Assembly (NCBI RefSeq): GCF_000745965.1
Contig: NZ_JQKI01000001.1
Span: 372,087 to 436,086, forward strand
Source of the DNA: Edaphobacter aggregans DSM 19364
GTDB lineage: Bacteria; Acidobacteriota; Terriglobia; Terriglobales; Acidobacteriaceae
DNA: 64,000 nucleotides
Direction: 5' to 3'
Positions 34,646 through 44,138 of this stretch are shown here, piece by piece. The notes below the pieces were generated by a model, which saw only the letters and a list, made by a program, of their open reading frames with translations, was not told the DNA's origin and made no database searches. A program made the translations under genes and the position numbers. How positions within the stretch are numbered: position 1 is the stretch's first letter; each line of letters opens with the position of its first letter.

Positions 34646-37600
34646 ATGTTCGATCGCTGGAGACGCGGCGCGTCTGGCGCTGCGGTCGCTGAGAGTGCCA
34701 CCCGGCTGTTGCTGGTCTTGCTTCTGCTTGCGCCTGCTCTGCGGCGCGCAGGGGGCCAGACCACTGTGGACGGCGCCATTCGCGGTGTTGCGACCGATCA
34801 GGCTGCGGCTGCCGTCTCCGGCGCGCTTGTGCGCGTGGAGGATGCGGGGCGCGGGCTCGTCTTCACGGCGAAGTGCGGAGCGCATGGCGATCTTCTTCTC
34901 GCGCATCTTCCGGCAGGGGCGTACGCGGTCACGATCAGCGCTCCGGGGTTCGCGACGCTCGCGCTCGATCGTGTGACGGTCGAGGCAGGAGGGACCGCTG
35001 AGCTCGAGATACGGCTGAAGGTCGCGGGCGTCCGCACGATGGTTACGGTTACGGACGATGCCTCCGAGGGAGTTGCCGGAGTCGAGCAGCCTTCGGGTGC
35101 GGCGATCGCGGGTGTCATCAGCAGTTCCGAGATGGATGCGCTGCCGATCAATGGACAGCGCTGGCAGAGCCTTGCGCTGCTGACTCCGGCGGCGAATGTG
35201 GGCGAGCAGGGCGAGGGGCTGCTGAGCTTTCGCGGGCGCGCGGTCACCGAGAACAGCACGACTGTCGACGGCATGGACGACGATCAGAGCTTCAACGCGG
35301 TGCCTCGGGGAGCCGAGAGCGTTGACGACGGCGAGAGCGAAGAGGAGACGGGCGTCGAACCCGGAGGAGCGTGGCGCAGTGCGGGGTCGTGGCGGCGCTC
35401 GGGGGCGGCGTACACCTTCTCGCAGGTGGCGGTGCGGGAGTTTCGCGTGAGCACGCAGAACTACAGCGCTCTCTATGGGCACGGGGCCGGCGGGGTGATC
35501 GCGACGATCTCGAAGAGCGGCACGAACGATCTTCATGGCTCGGTGTTCTATCGGGTGCGGACGAGCGCGTGGGCGGCGACGAATCCGTTTTCGATTGCGA
35601 CGCGCTATCGGGACGGCGCGATCACGAGTGGTTACGTGAAGCCGCACGACCTGCGGCAGCAGTTTGGAGGGACGGTGGGGGGCCGTTGGTGCGCGACCGC
35701 TCTTCTATTTCTACGCCTTCGATCAGCAGCGCCGGGAGGATGCGGCGATCTCGACTCCGGGCGACACTGGCCTTCTACTCGCTGACGGCGACGCAGCGCG
35801 CGCTGCTGGCGAATCGCGGTGTGACGTCGGCGAAGGTGAATGCGGCGTTGAACTATCTGGACAGTCTGACCGGCGAGGTGGACCGGCGCGACGACCAGAC
35901 GATCAATTTCGCCAAGCTGGATTGGCAGATCTCGGCGCGGAACCGCGCGAGCGCGCAGTACAACCGGACGAGGTCGGCCGTGCCCTCCGGGCTTCTCGGC
36001 GCTGCGGTGGTGGATCGCGGAGTTGCGAGCCTGGGGAGCGGATATACCAAGATCGATGCTGTTGCGGGTCGATGGACGTGGACGCCGTCGGCGCGTCTTG
36101 CGCTGCCGCAGGAGCCTGCGATCGGGCCCGGGGGGTTGGCACCGGAGATCGCGATCGGGCCGAATGGGCTTGCGTTCGGGACTCCCGCGGGGGTGGGGCG
36201 CAGGGCTTATCCGGACGAGCGCAGAGTGCAGGCGGTCGATGCGGCGACGTGGAGCTTCGGGCGGCATCTGCTGCAGGCTGGCGTGGACTTCAGCGTCGTG
36301 CACGATGAGGTGGACGCTCTGAATAACACCGCGGGAACGTTTCAGTACGACAGCGGAGCGACGAATGGCCGCGCGGGCGGCCTGGTGGACTGGATCACGG
36401 ACTACACGTTCAACGTGAACGCGTACCCGAACGGTGGCTGCCCTTCGATCAACGCGACGGTGCACCTGTTCTGCTTCCGGTCGTTCACGCAGAGCTTTGG
36501 ACAGCAGGCGGTTGCGTTCAACACGCAGGAGTGGGCTGGCTTCGTCCAGGACACCTGGCGGCCGCGCGCCAACCTCACCGTCCACGCGGGCCTGCGGTAC
36601 GAGTATGAGTTGCTGCCGTTGCCGCAGCATCCAAACGATGCGCTGGATGCGTTGTTCCGCGATCGCGGCGCGACCAGCATCTTTCCGGAGGACCGCAACA
36701 ACTTCGGGCCGCGTGTGGGGGCGGCGTGGGCTCCGTTTGGGACGGGGCGCGGCGTGGTTCGCATCGGATACGGCGTCTACTACGGCCGTGTGCCCGGCGC
36801 GACGGTGCGGAGCGCGCTGGAGAATACGGCGCAGGCTTCTTCGGCGACGCATGTGCGGATCACTCCGAGCACGATCACGACCTGCCCGCAGGTGGCCGGG
36901 CAGGGCTTTGGATATGTGTGTACGTATCTCTCGGCTCCGCCGGCGGCGGTCGCGTCGACGACCCTGGCGACAGTGTTCAGCCGGAGATTTCGCACGCCGA
37001 TGGTTCAGCAGGGCACCCTCGCTGTCGAGCGCGGCGTCGGCGCAGGCGTTGTGGCGTCTGCGACGTATCTGATGAACATCGATCGCCAGCTTCCGGGCTC
37101 GGTGGACGTGGACATCGCGCCGTCCACCGGGACGAAGACGTTTCAGATTCAGGGCGGGACGGGCGCGCCGGGGGTTCGCGACGGCGAGACGTTTGTGCTG
37201 CCGGTGTATACGGCGCGGGTGAGCGACAGCTTTGGTACGGTGACGGCGGTGACATCCGGCGTCGCCGCGAGCTATCACGCGGTGGCGCTCGAGGCGCGGA
37301 GACGCAGCCGCGGCGGGCTCGAGTTTCGCGCGGCGTGGACGTGGTCGAAGGCGATCGATCAGGGCCAGAACACGGGTGCGACGCCGAGGCTGAACTCGCA
37401 GCTCGATCCGTTTACGGTCGAGTACGACAAGGGGCTGTCGCGGCTGAACTTTCCGCACAAGTTTGTTGCCAGTGCGGTGTGGGAGCCACGGGTGCGAGCG
37501 ACGGAGCCGTGGGTCCAGCGGGCGGCGAACGGCTGGACGGTCACGGGCATCTTTTATGCGACGAGCGGGCGGCCGTACAGCTACGAGATCGTCGGCGGCA

Positions 37601-37968
37601 CGCGGCTCGCGGGCGGTCGCGAGATCATCAACGGATCGGGCGGCGCGGTGTACCTGCCCACGGTGGGGCGGAACACGCTGCGGCTGGACATGCGGATGGG
37701 CCGCGTGGTTCGGGTGAACGAACGGGTGCGGGTCCGGGGGGGCGTCGAGGCGTTCAACGTGGCCAACCATGTGAACTACTCCGGCGTGGAGCAGAGGGCG
37801 TTCCTGGTGGGAACGCCGGTTGGGAGAGTGACTCCGCTGGTGTTTCAGGATGCGGCGGCGGTCGCGGCCGAGGGGTTGAACGTTCGTCCGTTCGGCGGTT
37901 ACACGGCGGCGGCGACGAATCTGGCGCGGGAGCGGCAGGTGCAGTTGGGTCTCGAGGTCGAGTTTTAG
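34646..37968 (+). pseudogene. TonB-dependent receptor, paralogue B, broken by clustered frameshifts
   Basis: GGAGAG precedes the ATG and the protein begins like receptor A: signal peptide, CarboxypepD_reg-like domain (GAIRGVATDQAAAAVSGALV) and plug (LPINGQRWQSLALLTPAA; VDGMDDDQSF; GHGAGGVIATISKSGTNDLHG). The frame then fails at a run of G at 35676-35682, again near 35700 and again near 35757-35765. Only by changing frame at each point can the conserved stretch GGPLVRDR, then LFYFYAFDQQRRED, then FYSLTATQRALL be read. The barrel afterwards is open to a stop at 37968. An acidic insertion (DDGESEEETGVE) absent from paralogue A lies before the break. Confidence 0.8.
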
Positions 37969-38065
37969 GACGCTCGCTGGGTCCTCCCCCGGTACTTATT
38001 TGTGCAAAGTCTTCGAAAGATTTGACTTAGGTTGGTACTTCGATGTTCTGGAGGTACAAAAGGAG

Positions 38066-38092
38066 ATCCCCGGCTTTTGGCCGGGGATTTTT
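38066..38092 (+). terminator. Terminator after receptor pseudogene B
   Basis: ATCCCCGGC pairs with GCCGGGGAT around TTTTG, followed by TTTTCTC. Confidence 0.85.
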
Positions 38093-38352
38093 CTCTCTAT
38101 CTATAGAGATTCAGATTCCAGTTATCAGGCGGACGGTAATTAATCGGCAGATTTTGATTTCCCGTTAGTGGTTTGCTTTGTATGGCTTACGGGGTTTTTT
38201 CGATTTCGGGGGCTTGACATTATTTGGCGGCGGTATTCCACAGGGGGGGTGCCGAAGTGTATTCCCGGCGATGGATGTGCTTGATATTGCAATGGATATG
38301 CAATACGTGATCCGGCTGACTCCCGGGGAGTGATTGGGCATCCAACTAATGG

Positions 38353-38422
38353 GGGAGTGTGTAATTAGGGAGTGTGTAATTAGGGAGTGTGTAATTAGGG
38401 AGTGTGTAATTAGGGAGTGTGT
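38353..38422 (+). repeat. Tandem 15-bp repeats before tonB
   Basis: The unit GGGAGTGTGTAATTA occurs four times without change from 38353 to 38412, and a fifth truncated copy runs to 38422. The array ends 17 bp before the start codon. Copy number could vary by slippage and alter the leader. Confidence 0.9.
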
Positions 38423-38439
38423 GATGGAGCGGAGTCGAA

Positions 38440-40491
38440 ATGGAGATGAATACGGTCGAGATGGATAAGGTCGAACGGCACGGTCAGTCGGTGAAGCGGG
38501 TACGGTCTCTAAGTGACATGCATCGGGTTCCCTTCGGGGCAGCAGAGAATCTGAAGGATCTGATCACGGCACTGAGGCAGAACCGGCATTTTGCGATGGA
38601 TTTCTGGGCGCTGGTGGGGGAGTTGAGCGCGCGGGAGCAAGGGACGCTGGACGACGAAGAGATGCTGGACGTCCTCGTCGAAGGGGCGACGAGTCTTTCG
38701 GTTGCGTCGTTGCCGGAGCAGGAGGGCGAGGCGGCCAGGGAGCTTCGGCAGATGCTGGCGGGAGTCGACGTGGGGGCGCCTGCATTTCTGCCGGATGCGA
38801 TCGAGCCACCGGGGGATGGTTTGATCGCGGGTGGAAGGATCTGGGGTGGAAGGAAGGAACCAGGGAGGAACGGCACCGTCGTCCCGTTGGCGGAGAGAAC
38901 GCGGCGGCCAGAGACGAGTGGGCCCCGAGTCAACGCACCGGCGGGGCGAGTGGAGACTACGGAGACGTGGGCGGCCCGGCATTCGATCGGAGAGGCGCTG
39001 TCGCGGCTGGAACAGACGAGCCGCGAGCTGAGGGAGCAGCTGGCTGCGATCAAAGAACAGGCGGTTGCGGAGGAGGCGGTTGAGGAAGGGGCGGTTGCGG
39101 CCCGGGCGATCGAGGAGCAGATCGACGTTGACCGCGGCGTGCACACTGACGCTGCGACCGACGTGCAGCCCGAAGTGCACACAGAGGCTGAAAAGGGAGC
39201 TGAAGAAGTGGCTCGCGGGGGAAAAACGCGACCTCAGCGGCTAAAGCCGCATTCAAAACAGGGCAGTTACGGCACCCATTCGACTCCGTTCAGGGCAGGT
39301 TCTGAAGCCGTGCCCATAAGCAAGACGGGTCTTTCAGCACCCTCTGAAGCCGCGGTCGCGCAGCCGGAGAAGCAGGAACAAGGCGGTGTCGAACAGTTCG
39401 TCAACTGGCAGCCGCTGCGGGGGAGCGGGACGCGGCCGGTGTGGGCTCCTGAAGCAAGAGCTGCGGCGGCGTCGACGGTGATGCGTGCGCTACGGCCCGC
39501 GGAATCGGCGGAGGCGGAGGTCTTTGCGCCGCAGCCGCCTCACACGCTCTCGCGCCGTGGCCTGGCGATTCCGGAGGAGGATGATGATCCGTCGATCCCG
39601 GTTCCGCTGGCGGGCTATGCGGAGAGTGAGCGGGGGACGGGGCGGCGCGTTGCGCTGGCGGCGCTGCTGCTGGTGGTGCTGGGCGGCGGAGGCTATGCTG
39701 CTACGCATGGGAATGCAGTGCGCGGAGTGTGGGAGCGCGCTCGCCCATCGCTTCAGGCTACGTACGAAGAGACCGTCGAGAAGCTGCGGGTTCTGAAGCT
39801 CGAGGCCACTCCGAAGAGCAGCAATGCGGAGACGAGCGCTCAATCGCCTGCGCCTGCGCCGGTGAGTGCCAGCGGCGGAGCTACTTCAGGCGGGGCTACT
39901 TCAAATGCTGGCGTAGCTTCGACGGCCCCGGCTGCGAACGGAAGCTCGGGGAGCGCCGCGAATTCGGGTTCTGCGCCGCAGGCGAGCGCGGGCTCTGCGC
40001 CAGAAACGAGCGAAGTCGCAGCTACACCGGGCACGACGGAAGAGCCGGCGCAACTTGAACCGAAGGCGCGAACGGACCGGGAGTCTGTTGCGGTCCGTCC
40101 GAAGAAGAGCAGCTCCATTGATATGAAGGACAACTTCCGGAATAAGAAGGACAGCTCCGAGGATGCGGCCGAACCCGAGATCGCTGCCAATGTGGTCAGG
40201 GTGCCTTCGGCTGCGATGGAGGCGAACCTGGTGGCGTCGCGGGTTCCGGCGTATCCGACTACGGCGAAGGCGGAGGGCATCCAGGGTCGCGTTGTGATGG
40301 AGGCTTTGATCTCGAAGAGCGGGACTGTGGGCCGCGTGCGTGTGCTCGAGGGGGACTGGCACTTGCGCTCGGCTGCGGAGGATGCAGTGATGAAGTGGCG
40401 CTATCGGCCGTATCTGGTCAACGGCCGTCCGGTCGATGTGGCCACGACGGTTCGCGTGGACTTTCGCCTGCCTCGGGATTGGGGAAGGTAG
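38440..40491 (+). CDS. tonB: TonB family energy-transducing protein with long variable N-terminal part
   Basis: The C-terminal domain (about residues 595-680: VPAYPTTAKAEGIQGRVVMEALISK, VRVLEGDWHLRSAAEDAVMKWRYRP) matches the TonB C-terminal domain that contacts receptors. A single membrane helix (VALAALLLVVLGGGGYAA) lies near residues 400-418, much later than in ordinary TonB, so about 400 residues should be cytoplasmic. The cytoplasmic part is rich in Ala, Glu and Arg, and residues about 264-294 are coded by a dispersed repeat. A Ser/Ala-rich spacer links the helix to the C-domain. GGAG is five bases before the ATG. It may serve the several receptors nearby. Confidence 0.82.
   Translation: MEMNTVEMDKVERHGQSVKRVRSLSDMHRVPFGAAENLKDLITALRQNRHFAMDFWALVGELSAREQGTLDDEEMLDVLVEGATSLSVASLPEQEGEAARELRQMLAGVDVGAPAFLPDAIEPPGDGLIAGGRIWGGRKEPGRNGTVVPLAERTRRPETSGPRVNAPAGRVETTETWAARHSIGEALSRLEQTSRELREQLAAIKEQAVAEEAVEEGAVAARAIEEQIDVDRGVHTDAATDVQPEVHTEAEKGAEEVARGGKTRPQRLKPHSKQGSYGTHSTPFRAGSEAVPISKTGLSAPSEAAVAQPEKQEQGGVEQFVNWQPLRGSGTRPVWAPEARAAAASTVMRALRPAESAEAEVFAPQPPHTLSRRGLAIPEEDDDPSIPVPLAGYAESERGTGRRVALAALLLVVLGGGGYAATHGNAVRGVWERARPSLQATYEETVEKLRVLKLEATPKSSNAETSAQSPAPAPVSASGGATSGGATSNAGVASTAPAANGSSGSAANSGSAPQASAGSAPETSEVAATPGTTEEPAQLEPKARTDRESVAVRPKKSSSIDMKDNFRNKKDSSEDAAEPEIAANVVRVPSAAMEANLVASRVPAYPTTAKAEGIQGRVVMEALISKSGTVGRVRVLEGDWHLRSAAEDAVMKWRYRPYLVNGRPVDVATTVRVDFRLPRDWGR
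39232..39320 (+). repeat. Dispersed repeat inside tonB
   Basis: The words AGCGGCTAAAGCCGC and TTACGGCAC...GAAGCCGTGCC form short inverted repeats of the kind found between genes in Terriglobia. Here they are read in frame by tonB (LKPHSKQGSYGTH...). Confidence 0.5.
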
Positions 40492-40591
40492 ATGTCTCTC
40501 AGATGAATCGTGATGACGCCGGTGCGATTCGCAAGGAGGAAGGCCGCAGGCTCATGTATTCTCGCTGCACGGGAATTTGTGTAGCGAGACT

Positions 40592-41539
40592 ATGGATATC
40601 CTGAATACCTCTCTGCTGGTTGCTCTGATCGTCTTCTGCTTGTTTGCTCTGGTGATGGTGCTCAAGACACTGTTCACCGTGCGGACCTACACGGCGGGAG
40701 TCGTGGAACGGTTCGGCAAGTTCAACCGCATCGTGCGTCCCGGGCTGCAGGTGCTGATCCCGTTTGCCGAACATGCCTTTATCGTTGACCTGCAGGTGAA
40801 GCAGGCGCAGTTCTCTGTCGAGACCAAGACGCGCTATAACGTCTTCGTGCAGATTCCCGTGAGTGTGCAGTACCAGGTTCTGGATGACAGGATCTTCGAT
40901 GCGTTTTACAAGCTGTCGAGTCCGCAGAAGCAGATCGAGTCGTTTGTCTTCAACTCGATTCTCGGGCACGTGCCGAAGCTCACGCTGGACGAGACCTTCG
41001 AACAGCAGTCGGGAATCTCGGTTGCTGTGAAGACGGAGCTTGATTCGATCATGTCGGGATTCGGCTTCAACATCCTGACGGCGCTGGTGACGGACATCAT
41101 TCCGGACGTGAAGGTGAAGGCCGCGATGAACGACATCAACGCGGCGCAGCGCGCGCAGGTGGCGGCGCAGGCGCGTGGCGAGGCCGAGAAGGTTCTGAAG
41201 GTGAAGCAGGCGGAGGCCGAGGCTGCGTCGAAGGCGCTGCAGGGCCAGGGCATCGCGGCGGAACGGCAGGCCATCATCGACGGGCTGCGGTCGTCGATCG
41301 AGCACTTCCGCGAGTCGGTGCCCGGAGCCACGGCCGAGGACGTGATGGCGCTCGTGCTGCTGACCCAGTACTTCGATACGTTGAAGGATGTTGGTACGCG
41401 CGGAGGGACGAACACGCTGTTTCTGCCGAGCAATCCGGGCGCGGCCAGCGACTTTCTGACGCAGATTCTGGCGGGGCTGCGCGGCGGGAATGGAGCGGCC
41501 GCGGCTCCGCCTTCAAGAGCAACCGTTACCGTTGGTTAG
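40592..41539 (+). CDS. SPFH/band-7 domain membrane protein
   Basis: The protein has one N-terminal membrane helix (LLVALIVFCLFALVMVL) followed by the band-7 domain (YTAGVVERFGKFNRIVRPGLQVLIPF) and a long Ala/Glu-rich coiled coil (QVAAQARGEAEKVLKVKQAEAEAASKAL region). It is a stomatin/flotillin-like scaffold in the cytoplasmic membrane. The ATG at 40592 gives a short tail before the helix; a GTG at 40577 is five codons earlier. It has 315 residues, normal. No protease partner gene (NfeD) is adjacent. Confidence 0.87.
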   Translation: MDILNTSLLVALIVFCLFALVMVLKTLFTVRTYTAGVVERFGKFNRIVRPGLQVLIPFAEHAFIVDLQVKQAQFSVETKTRYNVFVQIPVSVQYQVLDDRIFDAFYKLSSPQKQIESFVFNSILGHVPKLTLDETFEQQSGISVAVKTELDSIMSGFGFNILTALVTDIIPDVKVKAAMNDINAAQRAQVAAQARGEAEKVLKVKQAEAEAASKALQGQGIAAERQAIIDGLRSSIEHFRESVPGATAEDVMALVLLTQYFDTLKDVGTRGGTNTLFLPSNPGAASDFLTQILAGLRGGNGAAAAPPSRATVTVG

Positions 41540-41632
41540 CAGATTTGTGACGAAACGGTGCGACCGGCACGGGTCTTGAGCATCTGCGTGGGAGTAAGGT
41601 GCAGCAGGTGCTGCAGCACGGGAGGTTGTCGC

Positions 41633-42517
41633 GTGAGCCGGATCAGCGAACAGTCGCAGGGCCGTGTGCATGTGCAACAGCGGACGGCGGATGGATTTGC
41701 AGTGCAGCTGCGCAGCGACTCGAGCGGCGTGCTGGAGGTCCCGGAGTTTCCGAATGCGCTGGTGTCGATCCATATCGGCAGAGCGGCGCGGATGTCGTGC
41801 GTGCGGGCGGGATTGAGCCACACGGGTTCGGCGGTGCATGGGGATATCGATGTGATTCCTGCGGGCGTTCCCGCAGTGTGGCGGATGCACGACGAGAATG
41901 ATCGCGCTCTGATGATGAGTCTGCCGACGGCGATGCTGGATGCGATTGCGGAGGAGAATGGCTTCGGCGCGCGGCGCGTGGAGCTGCGTAATCGCTTCAT
42001 GGTGCGGGATCGTCAGCTGGAGAACGTGGCGTGGGCGATGAAGAGTGAGCTGGAGCTGGGTTCGCCTTCGGGGCAGCTGTATCTGGATGGGCTGGCGATG
42101 TCGGCGGCGTCGCGGCTGGTGGCGGGGCATAGTTCGGTTGCGATGGAGGAGCGGCGGTACGGCGGGCTCGATGGGCGACGGCTGAAGCGGACGCTGGAGT
42201 TTATTGAGGCGCATCTTTCCGACGAGCTCTCGCTGACGCGGCTCGCGGCGGTGGCGGAGATGAGTGCGTCGCACTTCAGGGCGGGGTTTCGTCAGTCGAT
42301 TGGAACGGCTGTGCACCAGTATGTGATCGAGCGCAGGGTGGAGCGCGCGAAGTCGCTGCTGATGCGGGATGGACAGAGCATTGCGGAGATTGCGCTGGCT
42401 GCGGGGTTTACGCATCAGAGCCATCTGGCGCGGCATATGCAGCGGGCTACGGGGCTTTCGCCGCTGCAGATGCGGCGGATCTTTGCGGAGCGTGTGGCGT
42501 TTGAAGTGACTGAATAG
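41633..42517 (+). CDS. AraC family transcriptional regulator
   Basis: The C-terminal 100 residues carry two helix-turn-helix units (LSLTRLAAVAEMSASHFRAGFRQSIG and QSIAEIALAAGFTHQSHLARHMQRATG), typical of AraC/XylS. The front part is an unrecognised sensing domain. GTG 41633 is preferred because GGGAGG lies seven bases upstream. An alpha/beta hydrolase gene follows on the same strand 130 bp later and may be its target. Confidence 0.85.
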   Translation: MSRISEQSQGRVHVQQRTADGFAVQLRSDSSGVLEVPEFPNALVSIHIGRAARMSCVRAGLSHTGSAVHGDIDVIPAGVPAVWRMHDENDRALMMSLPTAMLDAIAEENGFGARRVELRNRFMVRDRQLENVAWAMKSELELGSPSGQLYLDGLAMSAASRLVAGHSSVAMEERRYGGLDGRRLKRTLEFIEAHLSDELSLTRLAAVAEMSASHFRAGFRQSIGTAVHQYVIERRVERAKSLLMRDGQSIAEIALAAGFTHQSHLARHMQRATGLSPLQMRRIFAERVAFEVTE

Positions 42518-42650
42518 TTCTCGGGAATTTTTTCCAGCAGATTGTGCTCTTTCTCAGCGGCGTGTGTGCGACGGCGTGCGTGTGGTTGCGGAGAATTGTT
42601 TTCGTGGCCGCGAGGTTTGGCTGCGAGAGCAATCTGTGATGGGAGAGAAC

Positions 42651-43661
42651 ATGATGAGACGAGAGTTTTTACGAGGAACGTTTGGCGTGGCAGGGGCGTC
42701 GCTGCTGTCTGAGGTTGCGATGGGGCTGGGCGGCGGGGCCGTGGTGACGAGCCCTCTCACGAAGGTCACGGACGGAAGCATCGATATCCGGGAGTTCCAT
42801 CGGATGCGCCGGTTTGCTGATCTGCCGATGGCTCGCGTGGCGTATGTCGAGCGCGGTAAGGGGCCGGTGGCGCTGTTTCTGCACGGCTTTCCGCTGAACG
42901 GCTATCAGTGGCGCGGCGCGCTGGAGCGGCTGTCGCCGTACCGTCGCTGCATTGCGGCGGACTTTATGGGCCTGGGTTACACGCATGCTCCGGCGGATGC
43001 GGACGTTTCGTTGCCGGCGCAGGTGGAGATGCTTGCCGCGCTGCTGGATCACCTGAAGATTGATGAGGTGGATCTGGTGGCGAACGACTCGGGCGGTCTG
43101 ATCGCGCAGCTCTTTGTGGCGAAGCACGGCTCGCGGGTGCGGACGCTGCTGCTTACGAACTGCGACGTGGATGAGAACAGTCCGCCGGCGGCGTTTGTGC
43201 CTCTGATTCAGTCGGCGAAGCAGCCGGGCGTGGCGGACAGGTTCATCGCACCGCAGGTGAAGGACAAGAGCTTCGCACGCACGGATAAGGGACTTGGGGT
43301 TGCGTATACGCGTCCGGCGCAGCTCGCGGATGAGACGATCGACGTTTACTTTGAGCCGCTGGTCCGCTCGCAGGATCGCAAGGAGCAGTTCAGCCGGTAT
43401 CTGCTTGCGTTTGAACCGAACCTGCTGGTGCCGATTCGCCCGCAGCTTAAGGAGTTCCGTAAGCCGGTGCACATGGTTTGGGCGACTTCGGATATCTTCT
43501 TCGATGCGAAGTGGGCGGAGTGGCTGGATCGCACACTGCCTGGTTCGCGTGGAGTGCGACGGATTGAGGGGGCGAAGCTCTTCTTCCCGGAGGAGATGCC
43601 GGATGTGATTGCGGAAGAGGCGTTGAGGCTTTGGGGGATCTCGCCGTTGCCGCGGAAGTAA
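42651..43661 (+). CDS. Alpha/beta-hydrolase, haloalkane-dehalogenase-like, exported
   Basis: Two arginines and a hydrophobic stretch near the start (MMRREFLRGTFGVAGASLL) suggest twin-arginine export. The hydrolase core begins with FLHGFPLNGYQW (oxyanion region), and the nucleophile elbow reads VANDSGGLIAQ, where Asp sits at the position of the dehalogenase nucleophile. The last conserved block reads GAKLFFPEE, where dehalogenases have a catalytic His (GxxHxxxE); here it is Leu, so the enzyme may not be a normal hydrolase. GGAG precedes the ATG. It follows the AraC gene. Confidence 0.72.
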   Translation: MMRREFLRGTFGVAGASLLSEVAMGLGGGAVVTSPLTKVTDGSIDIREFHRMRRFADLPMARVAYVERGKGPVALFLHGFPLNGYQWRGALERLSPYRRCIAADFMGLGYTHAPADADVSLPAQVEMLAALLDHLKIDEVDLVANDSGGLIAQLFVAKHGSRVRTLLLTNCDVDENSPPAAFVPLIQSAKQPGVADRFIAPQVKDKSFARTDKGLGVAYTRPAQLADETIDVYFEPLVRSQDRKEQFSRYLLAFEPNLLVPIRPQLKEFRKPVHMVWATSDIFFDAKWAEWLDRTLPGSRGVRRIEGAKLFFPEEMPDVIAEEALRLWGISPLPRK

Positions 43662-43686
43662 CTATAAATTGCTGATTGGTGAGGGC

Positions 43687-43716
43687 TAGCCCCGGCTTTG
43701 AGCCGGGGCTATTTGC
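43687..43716 (+). terminator. Terminator after the alpha/beta-hydrolase gene
   Basis: TAGCCCCGGCT pairs perfectly with AGCCGGGGCTA around TTG, followed by a weak TTT. Confidence 0.65.
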
Positions 43717-43764
43717 TGGATGGCGTCGCAGAATTGTTGTTGCCTGGATATATCAAGTCGATGT

Positions 43765-43798
43765 ATAGTCGATAATCGTTATATCGATGGTCGACTAT
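43765..43798. promoter_or_regulatory. Inverted repeat over the PadR start codon
   Basis: ATAGTCGA (43765-43772) and TCGACTAT (43791-43798) are exact inverted copies 18 bp apart; the second reaches into the PadR ATG (43797). Related half-sites (GTCGATG, TATCGATGG) lie between. It is likely the autoregulatory operator. Confidence 0.5.
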
Positions 43799-44138
43799 GC
43801 CTAAAAAGACACTTGATCCTCTCCCCTCGGCGGCATTTCAGATCCTGCTTGCTCTGACGGACGGCGAGCTGCATGGTTACGGCATCATGCGCGCGGTTGA
43901 GCAACAGACTGCCGGGCGCGTGCGGCTGGGGCCGGGTACGTTATACAGCTCACTTCAGACGCTGCGGGACGCGGGAGCGATTGAAGAGCTTGTGAACGAA
44001 GCAGCCAACACGGAGCGGCGTCGTCACTACAGGTTGAGTGGGGCGGGTCGGAGGCTTGTCCGGTCTGAGGCGGAGCGACTGGAGGAGTTGCTGCGGGTCG
44101 CCCGCGCCAAGAAGGTTATGGAGGGGCACTATGCATGA
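43797..44138 (+). CDS. PadR family transcriptional regulator
   Basis: The winged-helix domain is complete (AAFQILLALTDGELHGYGIMRAVEQQTAGRVRLGPGTLYSSLQTLRDAG, residues about 11-62). It has 113 residues. It represses genes until a ligand or partner releases it. In Acidobacteria PadR genes often precede orphan permease genes; here it is followed by a short protein that carries only the front part of such a permease. The two genes overlap by eight bases. There is no ribosome binding site, and the operator-like repeat runs into the start codon. Confidence 0.9.
   Translation: MPKKTLDPLPSAAFQILLALTDGELHGYGIMRAVEQQTAGRVRLGPGTLYSSLQTLRDAGAIEELVNEAANTERRRHYRLSGAGRRLVRSEAERLEELLRVARAKKVMEGHYA

Larger units (their letters stand above)
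37969..38439. other. Intergenic region before tonB
   Basis: It holds a terminator at 38066, a GGGGGCTTGACA word at about 38209 that may be a -35 element, an inverted repeat ATTGCA-N7-TGCAAT at 38286-38304, and a run of 15-bp tandem repeats directly before the tonB gene. No gene was seen. Confidence 0.5.

Noticed and set aside
38353..38422. A CRISPR-like array
   Set aside because: The repeats are directly adjacent with no spacers, so this is a simple tandem repeat.
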